Below the pieces are notes generated by a model, which saw nothing but the letters and a program-made list of their open reading frames with translations, was not told the origin of the DNA and did no database searches. DNA of 64,000 bases from Fasciolopsis buskii (lineage: Eukaryota > Platyhelminthes > Trematoda > Plagiorchiida > Fasciolidae). The translations under genes were made by a program, and so were the position numbers. The number at the start of each line of letters is the position of its first letter. Position 1 is the stretch's first letter. Location: NCBI GenBank assembly GCA_008360955.1, contig LUCM01004027.1, positions 62,001-126,000 on the forward strand, read 5' to 3'. Positions 22,587-35,884 of this stretch are shown in pieces.

Positions 22587-23794
22587 AAGAGTAATACTTT
22601 GAGAGTAGCACGACCAAACATTCTTCTTATTTCCAAAAAATACACCGACACAAACCACTGAAGACACCGTATATGTTACCAAGCGATATTCATAAACGGT
22701 TAAAATAGCACATGGTTTTAGAATTAAACAGTCCCCTCATTTTGTCACCGGAAATGAATTATTGATTTCATACTAGATTAACTAATATCCAAAATAAGGA
22801 CATTATTTGAATACAAAGTACGGCGAAAGATGACGAAGTACCCGGAACATTGCGAAGGAAAATCCAGTGACATTACGCAGTTAAAGTACAGTTGAATTAT
22901 TCAAGCCGCGAGGAAGACCCGGATTTGCCACTATTCGTCTTACGATTTTGCTGAAGCAGGAGTGCTATGAAAGTGGCCAATCCCATGATTCGTTGCACCA
23001 TGGGGGAGAACCGACAACAATGACGATGAACCGCGGACTATACAAGACCACATAAAATCTCAGCAAGCTGGACGCGTTAATGTATCCGAAGACCGCCAGT
23101 CGTTCGCAAGAGGCAAACTAAAGTATCACATAAAAAGAACATATGCATACACGCGTACCTGTGCACAAACAGGTACCGTGTTTTGCATTATTTAGGGTCT
23201 CAAATGTCGCCGTTACGAGAACAATCATCAAAAAGCCCATCACAGAGCTCCGAGACCCATTCAAGTCAGTGACAACCCATAGATTGCGGAACAGAATAAA
23301 GTGGAGATCGAGTTCAAAATGGTTCAGGCGACCACCCGAAAGGGCGACGTTTTCCCAGGAAACAAGAACGGAAAAAACGAGGATGAAGCAAGTGATAAAA
23401 TTTAGAACAAATAAACCAATGAAGATTAAAAACATGATCCGGCTCACTAGCCAACACCGTATCAGCGCTGAAAAATTCTCACCAAATGAACAACCAAAGA
23501 AATCAAGTCGTTGGTAGATTTTTTGGGGTTTGGAATAAATGCAAATGACCGGAGATCCACAGTTAGGTCATCGAAAACTGACAGCTACGTACATAGGTGA
23601 AGCGTACTAAGCAATGAAGAAGTATAATCAAAAGAATAATTCAATACTACACTATTCGCGTTCAACAAGTATAGATTTACGTTAGAAATGAAAATTTCCA
23701 GGATGGTATAGAAAAATTACCTGAAGCAATACGAGATACATTATATATTGCACAAATCGGTATGCCGACTCTGTCGTAAAAACCGTGCCAAAGA

Positions 23795-24060
23795 ACAGGA
23801 ACAATGAGCGAGGAGAAAAAGGAAGAAACACCGTGCAGAGTTCACCACACACGACAATTCTTCCATTAACCATCTCAAGCCAAAGACCGTCTATCGGGAT
23901 CAATGATTCCTCTGTGGGCCTCATACTGCTCGAATGCATAAACCGAGGCAGACGACTGACTTAGGGGACCCTACCCCAAGCTTTTGACTAAATGGTCTGA
24001 TTCACAAGAAAGCAGGACGATCTGAGGGTGAAGTAATTCACCGGGGACTAATAGCTTAAT
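23795..24060. repeat. Dispersed repeat, copy B
   Basis: Collinear with copy A at 20.08-20.37 kb (blocks AGTTCACCA, CTCGAATG, GGGACCCTACCCC, GGACGATCTGAGGGT). Both copies lie on either side of the TM1-TM2 exon, in adjacent introns. Confidence 0.55.
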
Positions 24061-25754
24061 TCATACGCGCTTCAGATGGAACCAGACATCCTGAGTACCG
24101 AGTGCACTCTTTCGACAAGGATGAGCACATAGCGGCATGCTTCGTACACAGCCCATGGTTGGCTTGGAAACAGGGTTTAGCCAATATCCCCAGACCGATT
24201 ACCAATCAGCCAAACCGGTGGAGGGCGCTGGGGATTTGCCTTCTTCCTCGGACTTTCGTGAGAATACTTTGGCCACGAGAAGGCAGTCCGTAGGACTTAC
24301 CCGACATGGGTTATGTGAGATATGGGTGATTTAGGATCATTTCGACAGTCGTTCAAAGGGAGTAACCTCAAAGATCCACCTCCGACCATGTTGAGGCATT
24401 CAGAGACTAATACTGTGAGTCAGAGAAGATCTGTCCACAGCTCGGCAATGGCTGGATTTCTGCTTGCCACTAATCGGACGAGATAAGGCGCAAAGTTTTG
24501 AAGAGGTCTATCCCGGAAGGTATAGCTTGGAAAAAGGACTCAGTCCTGCCATCAGAGGGACAGTTGGAGAGATCACCGTGCAGAGAAAGATCTTCGAGGA
24601 TTTTAAACGCACATTTCTCACAGACACTTACTTGCATGGCACACAGGACGTTGACCCGATGAGCTGGTCAGGATGGAAGAAACGCGACTAATCAAAAGGG
24701 CAGCGCGACTTAACGGTTTAAGCCCCTCTATAATGGGCCGGAATAAATTAAGGAAGCCACAGAGTAAGATTGGCAAGATGCATTGAGGCGAAGAGGGCAG
24801 AAATAACATTAGACGCGACATCAAACTCCCTGGAGTTTCGTATTTGAACGGGTGAATATCGTAGTTAGACATAGTCGACAATATGCCAACATGCTCGGAG
24901 ATCGGAGAATCGATAGACTGCAAAATGCTTTAAAAAAAATTCGATTCAGGAATATTATTATGAAGTGTACACGGATCGCTAGGGAAAGCAAAACGAGGGG
25001 GAAGCGGATATACGTAAAAAACAATTTGATGGATCAAGTGGACGACCAATCTGTTCTCTCTGAAGAATCAAAAAAAGGTCATCCAAATCACTGTCAGCAG
25101 ATACAACATGGCATATAGTTACATCGGCTGCATACCCGAACAGAGAACCACATGAATTACTGAAGACGGTGATTAAAATAACCGAAGAAAGAGTAAACGA
25201 ACAACACTTCAAATAATACCGGAGTACCTATTTAAAGATCTACATGATTTTTCTTCGGATCTCGTGTTTTAGATATCCATTTAGACAGTCAGATAGCAAT
25301 ACTAACGAATAAGGTATGCATCCAAAAGAGTGAAGTGTGGGTAATGAACGAGGCATAAAGACACGGTGAACAATTAGATTCACATTGCTGAACAGATTTC
25401 CCGGAATAAAATCAGTAAGCGAACAGTATGATTTCGAAAATGCTAGCACACAATGACAGTAGACAACATAACCAGATGTAGGGCGCCAAATCCGTATCGC
25501 TGATTCTTAAACATGCTCGTTCACTCACCGTACCTAACCAGCAATACAAACAAACATTGTATGACCACAGTGAGAGTTGAGATGCAATGCTAGCTAGTAA
25601 ATCGATTCTTGCGGCAACTTGCTCAACAGAAAGAAGACCAAAATGGTGGGAAACAAAATTTTGAACTGATTACAGGGCATACACTGAAGCTTGCTGGAAA
25701 AATTGGAAAAAACAATCAATACGAAACGAACGCAACATAGTGTACATGGCTCAC

Positions 25755-25902
25755 CAGTGGAAGAAATGAGAAAACATTGTACTTCTGGTTATTGATCTTG
25801 TTCGATGGAAAGCGTTGAGTTTTTGACGGACGACCAATATTCACCACGCGAGCCTGATAGATCTTTTCCGGTTTACAGCATTTGGAACAAGAATTCCAAC
25901 AG
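25755..25902 (-). CDS. ATP9: ATP9-type P4-ATPase, N-terminal Cys-rich exon
   Basis: 148 nt from a TTTTTCTCAG acceptor (AG at 25904-25903) to a GTGAGC donor (25754-25749). After one base completing a split codon it encodes CWNSCSKCCKPEKIYQARVV, then NIGRPSKTQRFPSNKINNQK and YNVFSFLPL. NQKYNVFSFLP just before TM1 is the conserved entry of P4-ATPases, and the preceding Cys cluster with a basic stretch resembles the cytosolic N-terminus of ATP9B. It joins in frame to VLFEQF in the next exon. Its own upstream partner must end with two extra bases. Confidence 0.92.
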
Positions 25903-28350
25903 CTGAGAAAAACGAATGAGAAAAGAATATTTCCACGTTCATTTCGGCTAACTACTAGGTTAAGGCTTAAGAAATTTGCCACTAAACTCACGTCTGAAGA
26001 TGAACAACATCTGTAGTGGCTCGTTCACGAACCTGTACAGATAAAAATGGACTGAAAAGACTTAAGATCTTTGGGTTTCTATATTATACATACATGCATG
26101 CATACATGGATGCCGATTCATACATACATTACTGCATAAAGGAAAGCATGCATTTGAGTTACACATCGACTAACTTGAGCAAGGCGGCAGTACGTTACAA
26201 CCAAGAGACTAGCTTCCAAAATTCTAGCTTTGTTATACGATTTACGAATACATCCAAGTCTTTCGTACCATCCCACTTAATTGTTTTTGAGGATATCTTA
26301 GTCGCCACTGCCGCTTAAACTGGACCATTCCACTCGATTCCAAACACGCGTTAGTCTGAACCAGGTGTTACGATGGGCGTTCCAAACGCACCGAGGGTTA
26401 GAATGTGACAGGTTGCCTTAGAAAATATGGCTATCAACACTTTGAAACATTCCGTTTAAAAAGATAGAATTTCAGATAAAATTAATCGTCAAAAAACGTT
26501 GGATCCCGTTGGATTAATGAGTTGTGGCATGGCATATCGCATCGTGATACCATGGACTTCTGGTTAGTCTCGACACTCATTTAACATACGTTGTTGAATT
26601 ACGGTTAGTAGCTGGCAAATGAAGCTAAATTCGCAATGAAATGTGAATTCAACGGAATTCTACACAGAGGTCGTGAAACCCGGTAGTCCGGCCGTTCATG
26701 AGATGGGATATGCTGACTACATGTAATATTCCCGCCAGTTGTTTTGGCTTATATCTAGATCACCCATAGGTCACCAGATGTCAGTGAACGGACTTGTGGT
26801 TCCAAAATTTCGCTTATTCGCGGTCAAAAAGTGCATTGGAAAAGGGGAAGATTAATCGCAATCTAGTTGACATCCAACGAAAGTCAGTCGCGCAGTTAAT
26901 CTCATACACTTCCATTGCTTTGTTTAGACGGATTCACATTTTTCGAGCGATAGATGCACCTAAAAAACTAAGCTTCAGGACACTAAGACACTCTGTTATG
27001 ATGGATCTTCCCTAAACGCTCTTTATATAAGATTCCAGGAGATTTTACAATCATGTCACGAACTAAACTTCGCTGACATGGGCAAGATGAGCCCTCTCAA
27101 TGACCGGGACAACTAACATGGTACACGCTTTATCCGAAGCCTTTATTGTCTGTCGTTCTTCGCAAGTTGTAAAGTACGTGCGGTGATTGGAGTTTCAAGG
27201 AACAAGTGCGGTTTTGCGCCGGTCTTGGATGAATCACTTAACCGTTTACTCTTCAACAGATGTTAGAACATATTTATGCTTGCTGCAGATCAAATGACAA
27301 GAATTCCTACCTCAAATTGCGCGGTAACTCATGTCCAGCTATCAACACTACCCATCGCCTCTAGCGGCTTACAGACGAGATAGGCGATCCAATTGAACTT
27401 CCTACGGAAAACGCAGTTTTTAGCTTAAAGAATTCTCTTGATATCACTGCTGACAGACTGCAAAGGCAATCAAACCTAGATACAGTAAACAATTCACACC
27501 TCTCAAACATAAGGTACTTCTCAAGAGCTGACAGGAACCTCCACTTATTATCAGGCCACTTGGCGATCAGAGAGAAGCGTCAATTTGTCTTAATTATCTG
27601 ATTAGTTTAAATAAGACTGGAGGTGGTTCTGGACAGATAACAACGAATTGTGTCACCTGAAGCGCCATTGTGACATTTGACTTCTCCCAAAGGTTCGTAG
27701 TGCTTTGTTAGATGGTTGAGGATATTCGGCGGCGGTCCGTGCGCAAGTCCCAAACGTGGTCGAAATGTGGTGAGGATATCGAATAGGCAACGAGGTCTAA
27801 ATCAAGCGACAATGGCGGTCTTATGATAGTGGCAACCCCTTTACATCACCTTTGGTGGGCTGGACCTATTGTTTATGTTGTCCACCGTTCACCTTTTAGC
27901 AAAGATTTTTTCCATGCTGGGTACAAATGGAAAGAGCGACGAAGCGTTCAGGCTGCGGGCTGGTGAATAGATACGAGGAAGTTAACAACAGCTATATACC
28001 TGGTTGGTTGTTCCAGCCTCCCTTTTCGAGGAGCAGAAAATGAGGATTTATGCGATTCAAAGACGCTGAGAACTGTGGCTCAGCACCGATTTACGTGGTA
28101 CAAAAGGGGTGCGGTCTCCATAAAATTCTAAATCTCATGAAAACAAGGAAAACGACAAAAACCAGAAACGAAACTACTACTTTTGCCCAACTGGTTAATC
28201 CCTTCTTGTTGCCATTTTTCGTTGCCAAGACCGCGGCGGGAAGAATGCACACTGACGCGCAAAGCGCAACCATTTTTTCTTATTTATAGAAAATTTTCTC
28301 ATCATCCAGTTATATGGCCACTAATGGTATTTCATTACAGAAAACTTTAA
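25903..28350. other. Anonymous sequence upstream of the Cys-rich exon
   Basis: If the candidate exon at 35.26 kb is right, this is intron; otherwise it could include the 5' end of ATP9. No ORF over about 100 codons, no recognised mobile element and no structured repeat seen. Confidence 0.5.
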
Positions 28351-31300
28351 AATTGGATCGAAAAGTGAAATGTCTCAAGCAGACAGATAACAACTCAATC
28401 AAGCTGGGTCTCTTTCATACAAACTGACCACACCTTAACTTGATGCGATGGTGGGTCTCTTTGACTTGATGAGCTAAACAGGATGGTCCATCTTAAACCA
28501 AAGATTCAGCCATACCTGGAAAACTAATAGACAGAGACCTAGCAAAGAACTCTCTTGCTGCTCCAGGTCAGGGGTGTAAATGAGGAGGTCCTTTCACTTG
28601 GCACAAAATATAATCACGCAGTTCCTGGTTCCCATTCCAACAGTTGTAAAAACAAGCAAAAGCAAAAGGCTTTAAATGCAAGAAAACTACTGACTGCGCC
28701 ATCAAGCCATAACTCCTATTGTCTACAACCGTCGCTTTGGAAGATCTCGTGAACCCCAACCCAGTAAACTAACTACTCCTGCACGAGCCAGTCCACTGGA
28801 TAAAATTTTCATGCCTTCCCTCTTATCAACGTGCAGCCTCGAATCATCTTCCAAACACCAGCCCCTCGAAGAACAGCGTACAACAACACATTCACTCCGT
28901 TAGCAAGCGCGAAACATGTCCCAACCAATTCAACCTATACTGATTCGGTGCCTCTGGAAAAGAACGAATTCAAGGACTCAGTACATTACACCTAAATTAT
29001 GAATCACTGACAGAATTCTCCCACCATATCTTGTCATTACAACGAAGACAACCGCATTCAAACAAGGAAAATCTTCGATAGATTTTGCTCTCCACAGCCC
29101 TGTTTCTGACCCGTGTAGTCGAACTGACTTCAGAGCTGCTGCATATACTCGACCTTTAATTGACAACCGGATGTCACTTCGATGCCGCAAGTGTCCCGAA
29201 TTAGCAGATGCCAATCCATCCGGTTGTATGATTTGTTTTAGGATTTTGTTCCTTGCCGTCGCTAACTCGAGTGCCTTCAGTCGGTCGTCTCGACTATAGT
29301 TCAATCCCACCTCGTTTATTCAAGCGAGAATGATCAAATGGTCTCTGACAGTTCAACAGGGCAGTTTCGCTTATTTGTCATAATCAAATGGAAAATATGA
29401 GTCCACACACGATAACGTTCTTTAACCTACTGCACTCCGTGTGACGGGCTGATTGATTGTCTATCATTAGGTCTTCGCATCGAATCCCGACCCCGCTCCT
29501 CTCTGTGTGTGACAAAATCAGACCATCTTCAATTCGTCACTGGACTTGCGAGTGCGGTTGATTTCGTGCCCGTTCTGGGGATTGTTGTCGGACCGATTCC
29601 AGGCGCGTGTGCTGTTCCATGGAGGTCAGAGGAGTTTGTCAATCAGTCTTTTTCTTCTGGTTGAAATCCTGCTTCGTCCCGCCATAGATCATCGCAACCG
29701 AAGCGAGGTTGGATCTTGCACTTTTGGCATCCGCACTTTGCGTCCCCTTACACGCTTGAAGACACTTCTTTCGACGTGTGACCATCGAGTGAGATACAAT
29801 TACCCGAGTAACTTAGTTTGTCCGCTCTCTATCCGCCTCTCCCATGTGTGAACAATTAGCGGTTTTGAACCACTCCAGTTTTGCAACAGCATTTTATGCT
29901 TCGAAGATACAAAACGCATCTCATAAAGAAGTACACTGTCGTTTACACGATGGAGAAAATGTGCGACTAACTTGAATCTTCACTCAATGGCACAACATTA
30001 TCCGCATATTCTAATTCAGACAGTTTCCTATCTGAGCAGATATGAACGTTATGGTTCTCCATAAATATCTGAATGACAAAGTTGAAGCAAAAAGGTGAAA
30101 CGGAGCAATCTTGACAAACACAACTACTCGCAGTGAACTGGGGTGAAAGATCGTCGTAAGCACAAATTCGCTTTCGAGTATTCGCACACAATATAAATGA
30201 AGGAAATAATTTTCTCTGACACACTTTGGTGATAGGCAGCGCCTAAGGATTGCTTGAACAATTGAGTCGAACGCCACTTTCAAAGCAAGGAATTTTGAAA
30301 TCATGGGTCTACGGTGAATGTTGTCTATGTTCTTAATCTGTTGCAAGGAAACTCTTGGTCAATAAACGCCGACCGGGATGGAGACCGGCTTGATTCTTGC
30401 CCGTATACCTTTAGCGTATACTAGATAATCGGCAGGAGAATAGTGCTATTGAACAGTTTGGATGCAATGTTTTAACTACAATTTAATTCCTTCTCTAGAT
30501 TTTCACCAGAAAGGACTCTGTCAAAAAACCTTTTCCTTTAAATGCACAACATCTAATTCACACCAACCATCTCCATGGTTCTATTCTATTAACCGGGATT
30601 GATCATAGAGTTTTCTGGTCCAACTCCAATGTATATCGCCTTCAACACTCATACCTGGTGAAAGGACTCGTTTAGGAATCCTCGTCAGTTTCATCTGCCT
30701 TATGCCTGCTTCGAAAAATTCGCTGTCTCTACTGATCCTCCATTTCCCGGATTGGGGGACGTGCTATCCACGCTGCATTGGTTCACTTGCAAGCATAGGT
30801 GGAAAGCTCACTGTGTCCGTGGGGCCAACAAAATACTATTTCTCAAGTCGCTTTGTCTGAACGCAGCTAGCCCGTACGGTGTTCCGAAGCAAGTGAACCA
30901 GAATACGTTTTGCTGATTCCTTAGTGGAATCTCGCTTTACGCTCGGCCGTGTCGTGGATCAGTATTTGTAAACGCAATTGGAAAGTATTGCCGCGATTGC
31001 GGATGGCGCGCAGCTTTTCCCATTCCCCTTCATTTCCCTTGTCTCACCACTCTACTCCGGTCATTTTCTGCATACTCCCTGAATCAGTTGGATAAGTCTC
31101 AGGTATTCTAACGCGTCTCATTTATATTGTGTTGCATCCGGGAACGAATGTGCAACGCATACAACAGAGCAATGTACATCGGGAGAACATCCACGGTTTC
31201 TTATGGTTGCTCCCTGAATACATGATTCTCTGTATCTGCTCCTGGTGTTCGTTCTGGATCCCGAGAATTTGTTTGAGAAAAGAACCGAGTCGGCATTACG

Positions 31301-32690
31301 AAAGCTTCTATTGAAATCTGAAGTCGGCGTGGACTTGATGCCTTAGGATCAGGTTTGTGCGGGACGTGTGGTTTCTCGTTGCTGAATTGTGATCATAGAC
31401 CAGGCGCAAACAAAGGCGAGCTTTAACCAAAACATGATTTGAGTCCACGGATGCGAAACCAAGAATGATCGGGCAATTCCTCGGTTGATCCCGACACCAC
31501 GATGGCGATGGCAATGTGGTCAATCTGAATACAACCATATGAAGGTGTCAGATGTGCTGATTTCGTTTGTATGACAAAATTTGGTGTTCGCCACGAACAG
31601 TCTGTGATCAGAAGAAACTTGGATGACACGATCTCCATTTTCGGTGCGATCACCTGGGACGAAAGATCGGCCTCCGATGTACCATTGTTGTCATCTGTGC
31701 ATGGTCAAGCTAGGCGTTGAAATTACCAGCAGCGACCACAACGTCCGCTGAACGCACACTTTGGATTAGTGTAGATACTTCACAGTCTAAGTTGTCTTTC
31801 GTCTCATGGGATCTGTAATCGGTGGGTGCATCAACAGATATGAACAAAGAAAACAACGACCGCTTTCAATCGAACTGTCTTATCGACCAAGTATAGAACC
31901 GTCCAGTCGAACCGCATACACACGGTACTGACTGAGCTCCAGTCTAACCGTGTACGCTCTTCCGTATGCCCAGATTGAACCCAGCACCAGCCTGACTACG
32001 GGCGCTAGAAGCTGGATTTACGATTGCGGCGAGAAAGATGAAGTGAGAGATTGGCGTTGTTTCTGGGCTACGAAGGGTGATCGGGAAAACGAGATCCTTG
32101 TATGCGCGTTTCGAAGACAGCATGCATCTGTTTTAAGAGTTCCAACAGTTCTCGCTAAGGTGAGCGTGCGAACACTGAAGACGGCTAAGTAAACTAAACA
32201 CGGGTTGAAATAATGCGCCCAAACTGTTCCATCCTTTTTCACTAATGCTATCATCCAGATAAATTATCAACTCGCAATACTTCGTGGATCTTTGGTTGTT
32301 CTTGGCATTTAGAAAGACATGGGAATTATAAAGGATGTCCGTTTGATTGTATTGGGATGAATCGATAGTTCGCCATTTGCCTTTTCTCAAAATGGAATTT
32401 ATTTTGGAACGCTAACCGGAATTTCTTGATCAAGATATGTGAACGTTATAAAATCCGCACAAGAAACTCGGAGCAAACAATCATGCTTATCAACTACCAC
32501 CGTGCTGGAAGCAATGCGTAACGCGCGCGGATTCATCCTGCGTGGTGACCGGTGCGTATGGAATTTACTGTGTTTCATCCTATTCATGAGGTTTTTGGCC
32601 GAATTTACTGCCAATGCGGGTCCAGCTACTAAGCAGTAGAATGATTTGGATTGCCAACGAAAGCGTTTGACTCAAACGAGAACGACGACA
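28351..32690 (-). mobile_element. LINE (APE-type, RTE-like), copy 2 with 5' leader
   Basis: Collinear with copy 1 (16094-19930), with the 5' leader attached at 32690-32191. The ORF starts TVWAHYFNPCLVYLAVFSVR near 32230. The endonuclease end QIDHIAIA... is near 31530, and FLALKVAFDSIVQAILRRC near 30310. AYDDLSPQFTASS, CFNFVIQIFME and ELEYADNVVPLSEDS (RT motifs, YADD as YADN) lie at 30170-29970. DIRLSIKGRVYAAALKSVRL and HGSETGLWR are near 29150. The C-terminal block is near 28735. Single-base indels break every domain. The shared A-T loss at homopolymers suggests read error as much as decay. Confidence 0.88.
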
Positions 32691-32699
32691 GGCTTAGTT

Positions 32700-34860
32700 C
32701 CTTGGGTTCACAAGGAAATAAAAGCTGGACAAGGTGTGACGGCTTGCGTGCCTCTATGATCCAACGAGCTATACAGGAGGGCTTAACCTCCAGAGATGAA
32801 CCATCCAGATCATGCCTGAAGGTCAATGGGTAGATTGCCTGACAAGGCAGTCTCCTGGTCCTCCACGTTGGAGGTTGATCTGAGTTGGCAGCTCAATCGG
32901 AAAAAAACGAGTTCTTCTTAGCGGCTGGACTCCCTAGCAGTACTTGTCCATTACTCCCCATGAGCTACACGCCTACAAATAATCCCCTACTAATCGGGCG
33001 TTGCCGCAGGATAATCTGCCGGACCGCGCTGCCTTACATCGCAGCGCAAATGGGATGGGTAGTATAAGTATGTACTGCTCAGAGTCCCTCTCTTTTAATT
33101 TCAACCTGTCTCTTCGGTCTCCACCCAATCGTGTTTGCCCCTCCTTTGTTACCCATAGTTAATCTCCATTGATAACACGCCCGATACTCACAACGGTTAT
33201 TGTCAAGTAGTGTAAGTAAGATGGTTTTTCCAGTCTGCTTAGCTCACATTTTCTCAAGCCTCGTCAGCCTCTGTATTGGCCGTTCCTTCATGTGCGCACC
33301 TTTAATGACAGGCTGGCAAGAATAAATAGAATAAAACAGCCCTTATAGATTGGATCCCAGTCAACAGTCGTTGTGTGCCATGAGGACTGCCAGGGATCAC
33401 GTTGGCGTTCCGAAAAATAGTTTAGTGTAAGCGTAGTTTATTTGTTATCTCGGCATACGCTCCAAACTGACTGAGCACTGATATGGAGAAAGACGAATTT
33501 TACGAAATAAAACCTCGTTCACTCTTGTTCGGAAGAGCAAACGCATTGACATTATAGTGGTAGCAGGTTTGGACTTTATTGCACAAGGTTGGAAAACTGA
33601 GTGCATCGGAGAGTCATGTTTAGGGGGCGATGCGCCTGCTGTCTCAGCGAACAGACAACGGAAAAAGACTTCTCAATTCTGGTGCAGATAATCATTTATC
33701 CTATCTAGTTACGAAAATTTTCCGACCACAGTTCGCGATCGCACAGCGACGTGGCCGTTTCAACTCTACATGGTGCCTTGAGTCAGATTGGAACCAATGG
33801 CAGTTTAAGCTTACCGTTTGGCGCGTTCTGTCCAGAAACTGTTAGATCATACTGGATCATGTACGTTGCGAAATCGACAGACCAAATGACGTTTTAGCTT
33901 TATAAATTGCGACTTATTTTACCTGTCAGCTGAATAGCCATCGACGCAGGGGCCACCAAATCCGATCGGCTGTCGACGTTTGTCTGATTTCCGGCTGTTT
34001 TCGCAACAACTACAACAGAAACTATCCGAGGGGACTAAGAACTTCGACGGCAGCAATGTAGCACGAGCTGGTTGGATCAAATTTAAGCAGGCGATGCATT
34101 GGCAGCAGATTCGCCTGCGGTCCTAGGATCTATTATTCATCAAAAACCACTGGATCTCGCGCAGCGTCGCTAGTCTAATGGAGCAAAAATGCGAGCTGCC
34201 TAAACTGCACGGAAAGTGATAAATGCATCGACAGTGCAGGCGTCAGTTGACATAAGCTGAATGGACCGCGAAAACTGGTGGTTAAATAGCCGAGAGATGC
34301 AAGTGAGCTTCCGCTTAGGTAACAGTCAAAGACTGTTTAAGCTTACAACCTGACACCGGTGGGCGGCCGGACTTTGGGTTTAGTAAGTCTGTGTAATAAA
34401 AATGGAGAGCTCATTCCATGGTAGACAGAAAGGACTGACTGTTGGACAGAACATTATCAAGGATCAGTTTAAGCTGAGCCTACGCTATCGATATCTAGTC
34501 AGACGCCTGGAAGGCTTGTGATCCGGAGGTGCACTTGAATCCCCCAACGTATAAAGTGTGGAAATCAGAATATAGGAGTCGGCTTCTGAAGAAGGGGAAA
34601 AGTCACAGCAGATCCCAACGACCTATTGCGCCTCAGTTCCTTCAGTAGTTGCTGGTGGAAAGCCCTGATGAAATTCCCTTTCTTCCTGCTTTCGTTGATA
34701 TATTGAAACGAGGAAGCTATCCCGCTATCGTGGGGTGAGTTCACTAGATTACCATATCTCTTGGAGAAGGGCACACGAAGTGACCGTAACAATCATCTTG
34801 GGATTAGTTCAATTCTAATACTTACTAGTGTCCTATCATATGGTTTGTGATGGGTAGCTC
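32700..34860 (+). mobile_element. LINE, third and older copy
   Basis: 32700-33080 resembles the LINE leader at 15.36-15.86 kb. The plus strand then reads, with frameshifts, LIDWIPVNSR (about 33345), DEFYEIKPRSLL (33490), RTDNGKRLLNSGADNHLS (33650; endonuclease end), DRENWWLNSREMQVS and GNSQRLFKLTT (34265-34345; linker), KNGELIPW and TERTDCWTEH (34400-34445), and GTRSDRNNHLGISSILILT (34775-34830; start of RT). It stops before the RT catalytic core. Divergence is much greater than between copies 1 and 2. Confidence 0.72.
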
Positions 34861-35258
34861 AATATTAAACCGGATTTTCTCGAATATAGACGTGTTTGAC
34901 TGCGTACTTCGAAATGACTCATCCCAAATCGATGTGAAAAACTAAAAAACATTTAAATTTTACAACAGAAGACATCATTAAATGCATGCGGCAAACTGAA
35001 GGATGCTAGCATTTATTTCCACACACCGGAGGCATACAGTAAATCATTCTAAAACAGTTTCCTTAGAGATAGACACATTTTTTCTCCTTAATACATGCTA
35101 CGCAACTCCAGTCAACCAAAAAATTCCTCTCCTAAACGACAAACCATGAATTCTTTAAGGATACCCAAATCAGTAATCGATGAAGTAGTGAAGTATTAAA
35201 GAATGGATAAATGAACAACCACTCTCACAATACTTATTAAAATACAACAGAAACTAAC

Positions 35259-35446
35259 TTCGATATATGAAAGCAGCATTTGTATCTACTGCTACGCCGG
35301 CCATTAACTGGGTCTAACAAATAATCCGACGAAGAAAACGACATTTCATTTGGAATAGACGCTGGAACACCAAGTTCCACCAATTTTGAAATATCGCCGG
35401 CTTCTTCACAGCGCCAGTGATCGATTAAAACAAGCTTAAAGCACAT
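35259..35446 (-). CDS. Candidate N-terminal coding exon of ATP9
   Basis: An ORF open from an ATG at 35446 (second ATG at 35344) ends HIS plus two bases before a GTTAGT donor (35258-35253). Two spare bases is exactly the phase needed by the acceptor at 25902, giving ...RYKCCFHIS-NCWNSCSKCCK across the junction. The encoded SSSDYLLDPVNGRRSSRYKCC resembles, loosely, the acidic then basic then Cys-rich N-terminus of ATP9B. The implied intron is 9.4 kb. No good acceptor is visible upstream, so if real it is the first coding exon. The true start (35446 or 35344) is open. Confidence 0.42.
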
Positions 35447-35499
35447 AGCAGTTCATGTAAGGATTCAGCATCATTAGGAAATACACTTTCTTTATTGAA

Positions 35500-35884
35500 C
35501 AGTTCCGATGTAAGTAAACATGAATCTGTTCAAATGCGCCGACAATATACGATTCCAACCGACGTTTGGGATCTTTTGCCATTTCACTGATGTTAAAGCT
35601 GAGACGTTATCTGAAATGCAAAATCTGGGCCTTTTCTCGATTTTTTTATTTGACCCCGCTATGCTGATGGAACACTGTGCACGCAGTATTATAAAACTAG
35701 CTGCTTTTCCTTCCTCGTTTGCTCGTGCATCGTTTTCGTTTGTATTGGCAAGCTGCGAGATGCGAATCGAAAACGTGTAGACAGCTCGCATTTTACCCGA
35801 GGATAAGGCATAAAACCAAAGGACAACGACGGTAAACCTAGCCAAATTTTCAGGGATTTTCAAATAATTCTGCTCAGCGGACAA
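35500..35884 (-). other. Unrecognised ORF upstream of the candidate ATP9 exon
   Basis: A 130-codon minus-strand ORF with no family motif I recognise. It contains a hydrophobic patch (ARFTVVVLWFYALSSG) near its start. An AATAAA follows its stop at about 35490. It could be a chance ORF. Confidence 0.2.

Larger units (their letters stand above)
22312..25754. other. ATP9 intron with dispersed repeat
   Basis: Contains a (GA)n microsatellite at 22571-22586 and the dispersed repeat at 23.8-24.06 kb. A 75-codon plus-strand ORF (24464-24691) has ordinary composition but no motif I recognise. I see nothing else. Confidence 0.6.
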
